Under the pieces are notes generated by a model. That model searched no databases. It was not told the origin of the DNA and worked only from the letters and a program-made list of their open reading frames with translations. A program made the translations under genes and the position numbers. DNA of 64,000 nucleotides from Acidimicrobiia bacterium (GTDB lineage: Bacteria; Actinomycetota; Acidimicrobiia; Spongiisociales; UBA5794): NCBI GenBank assembly GCA_024762335.1, contig JANTHO010000005.1, positions 1-64,000 on the forward strand, read 5' to 3'. Shown here piece after piece: positions 41,524-49,651 of the stretch. Positions within the stretch are counted from its first letter, which is position 1. Every line of letters begins with the position of its first letter.

Positions 41524-41548
41524 GTCTCGCTTGAACGCTGCTGCCGGG

Positions 41549-41614
41549 TCAGAACCGGAAACGGGCGCGCGCGAGGGCCGCCGGAAGGTTGTTCGGCTGG
41601 GTACGCCGGATCAT
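41549..41614 (-). CDS. Candidate 21-aa leader peptide MIRRTQPNNLPAALARARFRF
   Basis: SD GAGGAGGA 6 nt before ATG; stop lies upstream of the terminator hairpin. Confidence 0.65.
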   Translation of the reverse strand: MIRRTQPNNLPAALARARFRF

Positions 41615-41693
41615 CCTGACTCCTCCTCGCTCGACGCCGCGGCCGGGTGACCGCCTGACAGGGTGAATGCTCGCGCACATCCCCCCACCTGTC

Positions 41694-41752
41694 AACCCCG
41701 ACACGAACCCAGGGTTCTCTGCTTTCTATATGGCGTCTCGGGCCCGCGGTTC
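41694..41752 (-). repeat. Stop-codon-associated repeat, copy 2
   Basis: Reverse complement GAACCGCGGGCCCGAGACGCCATATAGAAAGCAGAGAACCCTGGGTTCGTGTCGGGGTT; overlaps the TGA of the zinc-ribbon gene. Confidence 0.92.
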
Positions 41753-42437
41753 ACGGAAACGTGAGTGGCTCCACCGTCATCTGGTCGACATCGCATCGGA
41801 TCGTGACGATCTTTGTCGATGGTGTCTCCACGTTCCACGCCGCGATCTCCCCGGGTCCGAGTCGTTCCACGACGGCCGGGAGACGCGCCAATCGAGTTCC
41901 CAGGCGGTCCCGAACGATGTCGACAGTCAACCCGTACGTAAAGGTCTGATCGAGCGAGGAATCGTTCCTGATCGTTCCGCTCGCTACCAGCATCCCGTCG
42001 TGTCGCCCGCATTCGTCCATGGTGAGTCGGGCGACGACGACGGCGCCCGACCGGTGGTATCGGGTCGAGGGTCCGAGACGGGGAGACTCGATGACGACGG
42101 TCTCCATGACCGGGGTGTCGATGATTTCGATCGCTTTGAGCGCTTCTGTTGATGCTTCAGTGGGTACGGTCGTTGGCGCGCCAGAAGCGATCGATGGCGC
42201 CCGATCGACGCCCGGCGTCCCCTGCAAGGCAACCATGATGATGACCGCGACCGCTGCGGCGGCGATGCCGACCGCGGCCCATGTGATGATCTGCCACTGA
42301 CCGTCGGAGAGGCGCTTCGGCTCGTAGACCGTCGGCTCCGGCGTGCCGTCCCGTATCGATGTACCGCACTCGCTGCAGAAACGGGCGTTGGTGAGGACGA
42401 TGTCCGCTCCGCATGTGGGGCATGTTGCCGGCTCCAT
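41751..42437 (-). CDS. Zinc-ribbon single-TM protein of unknown function
   Basis: CPTCGADIVLTNARFCSEC zinc ribbon, TM helix, extracytoplasmic domain; upstream 24 codons derive partly from the repeat. Confidence 0.7.
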   Translation of the reverse strand: MEPATCPTCGADIVLTNARFCSECGTSIRDGTPEPTVYEPKRLSDGQWQIITWAAVGIAAAAVAVIIMVALQGTPGVDRAPSIASGAPTTVPTEASTEALKAIEIIDTPVMETVVIESPRLGPSTRYHRSGAVVVARLTMDECGRHDGMLVASGTIRNDSSLDQTFTYGLTVDIVRDRLGTRLARLPAVVERLGPGEIAAWNVETPSTKIVTIRCDVDQMTVEPLTFP

Positions 42438-42486
42438 CTTCCTGATGTCGACGGGTTTTGGCCCGATCTTGACCCTGTTGGTCTCC

Positions 42487-42546
42487 GAACCGCGGGCCCG
42501 AGACGCCATATAGAAAGCAGAGAACCCTGGGTTCGTGTCGGGTTAG
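42487..42546 (+). repeat. Stop-codon-associated repeat, copy 3
   Basis: GAACCGCGGGCCCGAGACGCCATATAGAAAGCAGAGAACCCTGGGTTCGTGTCGGGTTAG; supplies the TAA stop of the CPBP gene. Confidence 0.92.
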
Positions 42547-43376
42547 AGGAGGTGGACGACGAGGAGGGCTGCGAGTAGCGCGAAGGTGTTCGTCGCGATG
42601 TGGGCGAGGACCGGGGCGACCGTGCTGTTGGCACGGAGACGGAGCCAGAGGAACGCAAGCCCGGCGATGGCGGTCCCCGCAACGGCGCCGGCGGCGGCCG
42701 CGACGACCCCGGCCACGCCCTGGAAGAGTCCGCCGGCCGGGTTGGTGTCCAACGTCTGGATCGTCGGCAGGATGTGCCACAGTCCGAAGAAGGTGCTGGT
42801 CGCCAGCGCCGCCCACAGCGGACGCCAGCGTCGGACGAACATGCCGAAGAGAACCCCGCGAAAGAGGGTCTCTTCATAGAACGCCGTTGCGATCGGGATC
42901 CGGATGAACGCGTCGAAGACCACTGCGGACACCGATCGATCGATCACCCGGTCGTCGTAGAAGAATTCGCGTGTCGCCGGGATGGCGACTCCGATCGTGA
43001 TTCCCCCGCCGATGATCGCCATGACGATCCCTCCCACGACGAGGCCGCGGCGGATCCGATCCTTCCGGTATCCGAGATCGGTGACGGTCAGCCCTGCATG
43101 GCGCGCGATCGCAACGGCGACACCGAGGATGCCGAGGTTGAACGGAATGTGCCACCACGGGTCGAGGACCCGGTTGGCGACGACGTTCGCGTATCCGGTG
43201 AGCGCCAGGATGGCGGCGATGTGCCAGGCATGGATGTGATGTCCGCCGGGGGGTTTGCGGAGCCACGTCGATGGGTGCCACATGCGGTCCCATGCTGCCA
43301 ACGTCCACGGCTCGTCGGCCTGGGACGGTGTGGGTGCGGGATCGCTCGGCGACTGCTCATCCTCGGTGTCGGACAT
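42543..43376 (-). CDS. CPBP family intramembrane metalloprotease
   Basis: FYEETLFRGVLFGMFVRR and ATSTFFGLWHILPT. Confidence 0.9.
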   Translation of the reverse strand: MSDTEDEQSPSDPAPTPSQADEPWTLAAWDRMWHPSTWLRKPPGGHHIHAWHIAAILALTGYANVVANRVLDPWWHIPFNLGILGVAVAIARHAGLTVTDLGYRKDRIRRGLVVGGIVMAIIGGGITIGVAIPATREFFYDDRVIDRSVSAVVFDAFIRIPIATAFYEETLFRGVLFGMFVRRWRPLWAALATSTFFGLWHILPTIQTLDTNPAGGLFQGVAGVVAAAAGAVAGTAIAGLAFLWLRLRANSTVAPVLAHIATNTFALLAALLVVHLL

Positions 43377-43426
43377 CTCGGGGGAACCCTACCGGCGAAT
43401 CGGGCGGTGGCGCTACGCTTGTGCTC

Positions 43427-44020
43427 ATGGCGCTCCTCGATGCATTCAAACAGCAGGTGTTGAGCCTTGGACGGAGTGAAGCCCGAGCCAAAGCACGGCC
43501 GCTTCTCGTCGGCGACGAATCCTTCGAGCGCTCGGCGGCCGGTCTCGATCAACGTACCTCCGAGAAGTTCGTGCTGTTCTGGCTGCTCTCGGACCGGGCG
43601 CTGTACCTCGTCGCCGGAGGATCGGACGCCGACTGGGCGTTCTGTGTGCCGTATGCGGACATCGCCGAGATGTCGCTCGAATTCGATGAGGACGCGGAGA
43701 TGCTGCCGTGGCACATCCGAATCGAGTTGCTGGAGAGCGGTCCGGACGAGGTCACGACGCTGGGGGAAGAGGCCGATCCCGGGAATCCACTTGCCCCGCC
43801 GCCACCGCGCACGATAGGGGAAGACGAATGGCGGCGCCTCGTCCGCGGGGAGATCATCCCTATCGAGGGCTACGCCGCAACGTCGCGCAAGTTCCGATCG
43901 ACCCTCGCCCATCACCTTGCATCAACCGATGGGATTCTCCGCATTCGCGGCGAGGACAAGGCCGAGGCCCAACGTCGCCTGAAGATGAAGCGAAAGTCGG
44001 CTTCGAAGGCCGACGGCTAG
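43427..44020 (+). CDS. Hypothetical protein
   Basis: High-GC3 ORF with ATG start, flanked by credible genes. Confidence 0.6.
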   Translation: MALLDAFKQQVLSLGRSEARAKARPLLVGDESFERSAAGLDQRTSEKFVLFWLLSDRALYLVAGGSDADWAFCVPYADIAEMSLEFDEDAEMLPWHIRIELLESGPDEVTTLGEEADPGNPLAPPPPRTIGEDEWRRLVRGEIIPIEGYAATSRKFRSTLAHHLASTDGILRIRGEDKAEAQRRLKMKRKSASKADG

Positions 44021-44169
44021 CGGCGCCACCGGTACGGCCGATCACAAAGGGCCTTGACAGTTCTCCTCGCCTTTGCGACACTCGGTGAACCAGGCCGTCC
44101 GCTCCTCACGGGAGCGACGGCGTTTGTCGTCCAGGGAAACCGGACGAGCGGGTAGAGAGAGGAGGCGAC

Positions 44170-44259
44170 ATGAACACTCACACGACGGAAACCGGTCGGG
44201 TGGCGAACGGCATCGTGTCGCTGGTGCTCACCGGAATGGATGCTCCTCGCGAAAGCTGA
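44170..44259 (+). CDS. Candidate 29-aa leader peptide MNTHTTETGRVANGIVSLVLTGMDAPRES
   Basis: SD AGAGGAGG 5-6 nt before ATG; followed by antiterminator/terminator-like structures. Confidence 0.55.
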   Translation: MNTHTTETGRVANGIVSLVLTGMDAPRES

Positions 44260-44284
44260 CACGACGATTGATCGTGACCGCGAG

Positions 44285-44311
44285 GAGCCGCCCGCAGGGG
44301 CGGCTCTCTTC
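44285..44311 (+). terminator. Intrinsic-terminator-like hairpin after the leader peptide
   Basis: GAGCCGCCC-GCAG-GGGCGGCTC then TCTTC. Confidence 0.65.
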
Positions 44312-44439
44312 ATGGGCCATCGAGCATGACCCGACCGTTCAGAGCCCTGCCCCACCACACGACCCGAAGTCGCCGGCACGACGGCCTGGAATCCCGTGCC
44401 GGCGGCCTCGGAGTCGCAGACGCAAGGAAGGAGGGAGAG

Positions 44440-44571
44440 ATGGCTGCACGCAACAGAAAGCGTGGTGATCACTGCTGTTACGGACACCGGTCGCCGCGAT
44501 GGATCGAAGAAGCCAGCGCTTCGGCGATCCACGAAGTCGAGCGAGCTCGCAGTGCCGTCGCAGTGCGGTGA
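44440..44571 (+). CDS. Possible 43-aa small protein MAARNRKRGDHCCYGHRSPRWIEEASASAIHEVERARSAVAVR
   Basis: Very strong SD AAGGAGGGAGAG-ATG; GC3 lower than neighbouring genes, so coding status uncertain. Confidence 0.35.
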   Translation: MAARNRKRGDHCCYGHRSPRWIEEASASAIHEVERARSAVAVR

Positions 44572-44617
44572 CACGCCGTTCAGGACGGGAGCCATGGCTC
44601 CCTCAACACGGCAACCA

Positions 44618-44652
44618 GGCGGGTGGCACTCATCGTGTGAGTGCCACCCGCC
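44618..44652. terminator. 15-bp perfect stem-loop 3' of tnaA
   Basis: GGCGGGTGGCACTCA-TCGTG-TGAGTGCCACCCGCC. Confidence 0.65.
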
Positions 44653-44655
44653 TCC

Positions 44656-46035
44656 CTACGCGTCGATCGGAGCGAATCGGGCCGTGAAGTGGCGGAGCCA
44701 CGGTGCCTGATCGACGATGCGATAGCCGCCCATATCCGACGCGCCGTTTGCGACGTCGATGACCACTTCCGCGACGTAGTCGATGTGGCTCTGCGTGTAG
44801 GTCCGGCGTGGGATGGCGAGACGCACGAGTTCCATCGCTGCCGGGGCATCCTCCCCGCCGTCGGGGTTCGGTCGTCCGAACATCACCGTGCCGATCTCGA
44901 CGCCGCGCACACCGCCGTTGCGGTACAACTCGATCGCCAACGCCTGCGCCGGATACTGGTGCGGCGGGATGTGCGGGAGCATGGCCTTCGCATCGATGTA
45001 GACGGCATGTCCGCCCGCCGGTTGCACGATGGGGACACCGGCCCCGGTGATCTTGTCTGCCAGGTATTCGGTGGACCGGATCCGGTACCGCAGGTAGTTC
45101 TCGTCGAGAACCTCTTCGAGCCCCTGAGCCAGCGCCTCGAGGTCGTACCCGGCGAGCCCGCCGTATGTCGGGAATCCCTCGGTCAGGATGAGCAGATTCC
45201 TTGCCTGGAGGGACGTGTCGTGGTCGTTCATCGCGAGGAAGCCGCCGATGTTCACCAGACCGTCCTTCTTCGCCGATACGGTGCACCCGTCGGCGAGTGA
45301 GAACATCTCCTGCGCGATCTCTTTCGGTGTCCGGTCGGCGTACCCCTCTTCGCGGAGCTTGATGAACCAGGCGTTCTCGGCGAAGCGGCAGGCGTCGAGG
45401 AACATCGGGATGCCGTACTCATGGCAGACGGCGCGAACGGCCTTCAGGTTCTCCATCGAAACGGGCTGTCCGCCGCCGGAGTTGTTTGTGACGGTCATCA
45501 TCACGAGCGGGACCCGGTCGGCCCCGACCCGCTCGATCGTCGCCCGCAACGCCTCGATGTCCATGTTGCCCTTGAACGGAAGGATCTCAGACGGTTCGGA
45601 CGGCACGACTAGATCCATCGCCTCAGCACCCTGATACTCGACGTTGGCCCTCGTCGTGTCGAAGTGCGTGTTGTTCGGCACGACATCGCCGTCGGACACC
45701 ATCACCGAGAAGAGGATCTTCTCCGCCGCACGGCCCTGATGGGTCGGAATGACCTCCGAATAGCCGGTCAGATCCTTGACGGCCGACTCGAACCGGAAGA
45801 AGCTCCGGCTCCCTGCGTACGACTCGTCGCCGCGCATCATCCCCGCCCACTGTTCGGATGACATCGCTCCCGTTCCCGAGTCGGTCAGCAGATCGATGAT
45901 CACCTCGTCGGCGTGGAGGCCGAAGAGATTGTACCCGGCACGCTGCAATGCCGCTTCACGTTCGGAGGCGGAGGGAAGATCGATCGCCTGAACCGTGTGG
46001 ATCCGAAACGGTTCGATGATGGTGCGGTACGGCAT
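44656..46035 (-). CDS. tnaA: Tryptophanase (or tyrosine phenol-lyase) beta-eliminating lyase
   Basis: Colinear with TnaA: IDLLTDSGTGAMS, MMRGDESYAGSRSF, PTHQGRAAE, DACRFAENAWFIK, SAKKDGLVNIGG, EGFPTYGGL, PAGGHAVYIDA. Confidence 0.88.
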   Translation of the reverse strand: MPYRTIIEPFRIHTVQAIDLPSASEREAALQRAGYNLFGLHADEVIIDLLTDSGTGAMSSEQWAGMMRGDESYAGSRSFFRFESAVKDLTGYSEVIPTHQGRAAEKILFSVMVSDGDVVPNNTHFDTTRANVEYQGAEAMDLVVPSEPSEILPFKGNMDIEALRATIERVGADRVPLVMMTVTNNSGGGQPVSMENLKAVRAVCHEYGIPMFLDACRFAENAWFIKLREEGYADRTPKEIAQEMFSLADGCTVSAKKDGLVNIGGFLAMNDHDTSLQARNLLILTEGFPTYGGLAGYDLEALAQGLEEVLDENYLRYRIRSTEYLADKITGAGVPIVQPAGGHAVYIDAKAMLPHIPPHQYPAQALAIELYRNGGVRGVEIGTVMFGRPNPDGGEDAPAAMELVRLAIPRRTYTQSHIDYVAEVVIDVANGASDMGGYRIVDQAPWLRHFTARFAPIDA

Positions 46036-46104
46036 GGGGTCCTTTCGATCGGTGATCAGATTCTGGCAGCAGTCGGGAGCGTCCGAACCGGTAGGCTGCA
46101 ACGT

Positions 46105-47970
46105 ATGGAACTTCTCGGCGATCTCGACGTCCATCTTTTCAACGAGGGAACCCAAACTCACCTCTACGACCATCTCGGGGCGCAGATGCTGCCGACCGGC
46201 GGGGCGCACTTTGCCGTGTGGGCGCCGTCGGCCCGGGCCGTCTCCGTGATCGGCGAGTTCAACGCCTGGGACGCATCGACCCATGCGATGTTTCCGACCG
46301 ACTCCGGGATCTGGAAAGCGTACGTGTCCGGTGCCCGTCTCGGCGATACGTACAAATACGCGATCACGACGGCGTCCGGGGAACGCATCGAGAAAGCGGA
46401 TCCGGTCGCGTTTCTCGCCGAAGTGCCGCCGAAGACGGCCTCGGTCGTCTGGAACCTCGACTACGAATGGGACGACGAACAGTGGATGGGGAACCGCATG
46501 GGGCGCCAGTCGCACGATGGAGCGATGGCGATCTACGAGCTGCACCCGGGATCGTGGAGGAAGGGTGGCGACGGCAACTCTCTTTCGTACCGGGAGTTGG
46601 CCGATCCGCTCGCGGCCTACCTGAATGAGATGGGGTACACGCACGTCGAGTTCATGCCACTCTCCGAGCATCCGTACTACCCGTCGTGGGGGTATCAGGT
46701 GACGGGCTACTTCGCTCCGACGAGCCGGTTCGGCACGCCCCAGGATCTCATGTATCTGATCGACCGCCTCCACCAGGCGGGGATCGGGGTGATCGTCGAC
46801 TGGGTCCCATCCCACTTCGCGACCGATGCGCACGGCCTCTCGCGGTTCGACGGAACGGCGCTCTACGAGCATGAGGATCGCAGGAAGGGATTTCATCCCG
46901 ATTGGGGGAGCTTCATCTTCAATTACGGGCGCAACGAAGTCCGCTCGTTCCTCGTGTCGTCGGCCAACTTCTGGCTCGACCGCTATCACGTGGACGGGCT
47001 TCGCGTCGACGGGGTCGCGTCGATGCTCTACCTCGACTACTCGCGGGCCGAAGGCGAGTGGGAGCCGAACATCTACGGCGGGAACGAGAATCTCGAAGCG
47101 ATCGAATTGTTGAAGCAGGTCAACACCGTCGCCTACGGGGAGCATCCCGGGATTGCCACGATCGCCGAGGAGTCGACCGCGTTTGCCGGCGTCTCCCGGC
47201 CGGTCGACATGGGTGGTCTCGGATTCGGATTCAAATGGGACATGGGGTGGATGCACGACACGCTCCAGTACTTCGCACACGAGCCCGTCCACCGGGCGTT
47301 CCACCAGAACGATCTCACGTTCAGGATGCTGTACGCCTACGACGAGAACTTCGTTCTCGCCCTGTCACACGACGAGGTCGTGCACGGCAAAGGCTCGCTG
47401 ATCAACAAGATGCCGGGAGACGAGTGGCAGCAGTTCGCCAACCTGCGTGCGCTCTACGGCTACCAGTACGGCCTGCCCGGCAAGAAATGCCTGTTCATGG
47501 GCGGCGAGTTCGCCCAACGATCCGAGTGGTCGGTCGATCGGCAGCTCGAATGGTTCGTGCTCGAGCACCCCAACCACGCAGGAATGCAGCGATGGGTGAC
47601 CGATCTCAACGACCTGTACCGAAGGGAAGAGTCGCTGTTCGTCGAGGACGGTGATCCCGCCGGGTTCGAGTGGATCGACGCGAGCGATGCCGGCTCGAGC
47701 ATCCTCAGCTTCATCAGGAAGGGCGGCGCCCGGCCGATCCTCGTCGTGCTGAACCTGACACCCATCACCCGGCCGGGGTATCGCATCGGCGTGCCGGTCG
47801 GGGGACGTTGGGAGACCCTGCTCAACAGCGATGACGTCCGCTACTGGGGGTCGGGCGCCGGCACATCCGGCACGGTCGAGGCGGCAGAGGCGCCGGTGCA
47901 TGGACGGGCTCATTCCGTGTCGTTGGAACTCCCGCCGCTCGGTGTCTTGTTCATGGCGCCGGTCGATTGA
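46105..47970 (+). CDS. glgB: 1,4-alpha-glucan branching enzyme
   Basis: CBM48 plus GH13: YELHPGSWRK, VDWVPSHF, GLRVDGVASMLYLDY, LALSHDEVVHGKGSL, LFMGGEFAQ. Confidence 0.96.
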   Translation: MELLGDLDVHLFNEGTQTHLYDHLGAQMLPTGGAHFAVWAPSARAVSVIGEFNAWDASTHAMFPTDSGIWKAYVSGARLGDTYKYAITTASGERIEKADPVAFLAEVPPKTASVVWNLDYEWDDEQWMGNRMGRQSHDGAMAIYELHPGSWRKGGDGNSLSYRELADPLAAYLNEMGYTHVEFMPLSEHPYYPSWGYQVTGYFAPTSRFGTPQDLMYLIDRLHQAGIGVIVDWVPSHFATDAHGLSRFDGTALYEHEDRRKGFHPDWGSFIFNYGRNEVRSFLVSSANFWLDRYHVDGLRVDGVASMLYLDYSRAEGEWEPNIYGGNENLEAIELLKQVNTVAYGEHPGIATIAEESTAFAGVSRPVDMGGLGFGFKWDMGWMHDTLQYFAHEPVHRAFHQNDLTFRMLYAYDENFVLALSHDEVVHGKGSLINKMPGDEWQQFANLRALYGYQYGLPGKKCLFMGGEFAQRSEWSVDRQLEWFVLEHPNHAGMQRWVTDLNDLYRREESLFVEDGDPAGFEWIDASDAGSSILSFIRKGGARPILVVLNLTPITRPGYRIGVPVGGRWETLLNSDDVRYWGSGAGTSGTVEAAEAPVHGRAHSVSLELPPLGVLFMAPVD

Positions 47971-47989
47971 CCCGTATGCGGCTTCGCCT

Positions 47990-48916
47990 TCAGGACGGTT
48001 GCGCGACCGGATGTTCTTTCCTGCGTTGTTCGACCCTGCGGGCGAGATCGCCGAAATCGGCGTCGATCCGGAATCGGTAGGCGTCCCACCAACCGTCCCG
48101 TTCGGGAGAGTAACGGCGGGGGGACGGCGTCCCCGTGAGCGCGATTCGCTTCATGAGGCGTTCGGTCCGGCGCATTCGTTCGACGGCGAACTCCGGAGGG
48201 ATCGGGGTCAGGATCGTGACGCGAACGGATTGGCCCGGTCGGAGTGTCGGACCATACGGGTACTCCCATACCCGGTGGGTTCCGCTGACGACGACCGGCA
48301 GGACGGGGCGCCCGAGCCGTTCGGCGGCACGGAACGGACCGGCGTAGAACCCGGCTTCCACACCCAGGATGCTGCCCTGTGGGAACGCGACGAAGCTCTC
48401 GCCGCGAGCGAACGTAGCGGCGGCCCCGCGAAGCAGAGCCCGAAAGCCGACGGGGCCGGAGTCGGTGGAGATGCTCGTCTGGTCCGATGCCCGGAGGTAC
48501 GGGCCGAGCAACCTCCACGAGAACAACTCATCGCGGGCAGCGAACGAGAGGTCGATCGGCAAACCGGCGAGGACCAGCGGATCGGCGAGTCCCTCATGGA
48601 GCGGTGCCACCAGATACTGCTCGCCCGGTTCGATGTGCTCGACGCCCGTCACGGTGAGGTGTACGTCCAGGGTGTCGATCACGGCGCTCGACCAGAAGCG
48701 TTCGAGGCGATGCAGAAGCCCGCGGCGCCCCGATCGTCCGGCCAAGATCATGGCCAGTCGGAGCGGTCCGAAGAGCACGAACCCGATGAGCGAGAGGCGG
48801 ATCCACGTCGGACGGTCCTCGACGCGGGCGGTGCCGCGTGAGAACGGAATCGAGTAGGGCGGTCCAGAGGTCATCGGAAAGGGAACGAAGATCGAGCGAA
48901 GGTCATTCCGGGCCAT
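47990..48916 (-). CDS. 1-acyl-sn-glycerol-3-phosphate acyltransferase family protein
   Basis: VAPLHEGLADPLVL (variant of HxxxxD), FVAFPQGSILGVEAGFYAGPFRAAERLGRPVLPVVVSGT. Confidence 0.78.
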   Translation of the reverse strand: MARNDLRSIFVPFPMTSGPPYSIPFSRGTARVEDRPTWIRLSLIGFVLFGPLRLAMILAGRSGRRGLLHRLERFWSSAVIDTLDVHLTVTGVEHIEPGEQYLVAPLHEGLADPLVLAGLPIDLSFAARDELFSWRLLGPYLRASDQTSISTDSGPVGFRALLRGAAATFARGESFVAFPQGSILGVEAGFYAGPFRAAERLGRPVLPVVVSGTHRVWEYPYGPTLRPGQSVRVTILTPIPPEFAVERMRRTERLMKRIALTGTPSPRRYSPERDGWWDAYRFRIDADFGDLARRVEQRRKEHPVAQPS

Positions 48917-48943
48917 CGATATGGAGCGGGAAGGGCGGCGTTG

Positions 48944-49594
48944 CTACCGGTGCTTCACAACGTCGTCGGCCCGCACGACCTCCACGTCGTGAGAGCCGCA
49001 CGCATTGCAGCGGTACACGAAACCTTCGGGAGGAGCGGCCGCCGACGTCGTCCCACGGAGCGAAGCGCCGCAAACCCTGCAGTTGTCCAGCGTGTGATGC
49101 TGATTCGTTCCGCACCCGGGACAGTCGATCCACTCTTCCTCGCGGAAGTCGGTCTTGCCCCAATCGGCGAAGGCTTTGGTCAACTTCTCTTCCTCCGCCA
49201 CGACTTCAGTGAACGGCGCCGGAGGTTCGTCGGTCGGTGCGATGGCCGAGGCGCGACCATTCTGAGGACGAGCCCGTCCGTTCCGGTCGAGTGAGAACAG
49301 GGCGATGCCCTGCGCCTGGGCAATGCTGATCGCGGCCGGTGTGAATCCGGCGGCAGAGAAGATGATGCGGGTTCGGGCATCCGGCTCCGAAGCAAGAACG
49401 GCCAGCACCGTCCGCTGTCCGATGGGGCGATCCGGAACGCGAACGAACACCGCGAACCTTGTCGAGCGGAGCTCAACGGCCTGAAGGCCGCGTTCGGCAA
49501 CCTCGGTCGGCGGCTCCCCGACGTGGAACATCCACAGGTACGTGGCTTGATATGCCTGATCGAGTGTCAGGACTGATCCCGGTCCGTCTCGCAT
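48944..49594 (-). CDS. Putative Mrr-like nuclease-fold protein with two C-terminal zinc ribbons
   Basis: RIIFSAAGFTPAAISIAQAQGIALFSLD resembles the Mrr_cat C-terminal segment; CPGCGTNQHHTLDNCRVCG and CNACGSHDV. Confidence 0.55.
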   Translation of the reverse strand: MRDGPGSVLTLDQAYQATYLWMFHVGEPPTEVAERGLQAVELRSTRFAVFVRVPDRPIGQRTVLAVLASEPDARTRIIFSAAGFTPAAISIAQAQGIALFSLDRNGRARPQNGRASAIAPTDEPPAPFTEVVAEEEKLTKAFADWGKTDFREEEWIDCPGCGTNQHHTLDNCRVCGASLRGTTSAAAPPEGFVYRCNACGSHDVEVVRADDVVKHR

Positions 49595-49651
49595 TCCCTC
49601 CGGCCTTTCGAGCACACGTTCACGATCGTTATCGGCAGCGACGCCGCTCTT

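Noticed and set aside
41694-42546. Integron attC-like interpretation of the stop-codon-associated repeats
   Set aside because: Position just after ORFs is attC-like, but ends do not match RYYYAAC/GTTRRRY, the repeat appears in both orientations relative to genes, and no integrase is visible
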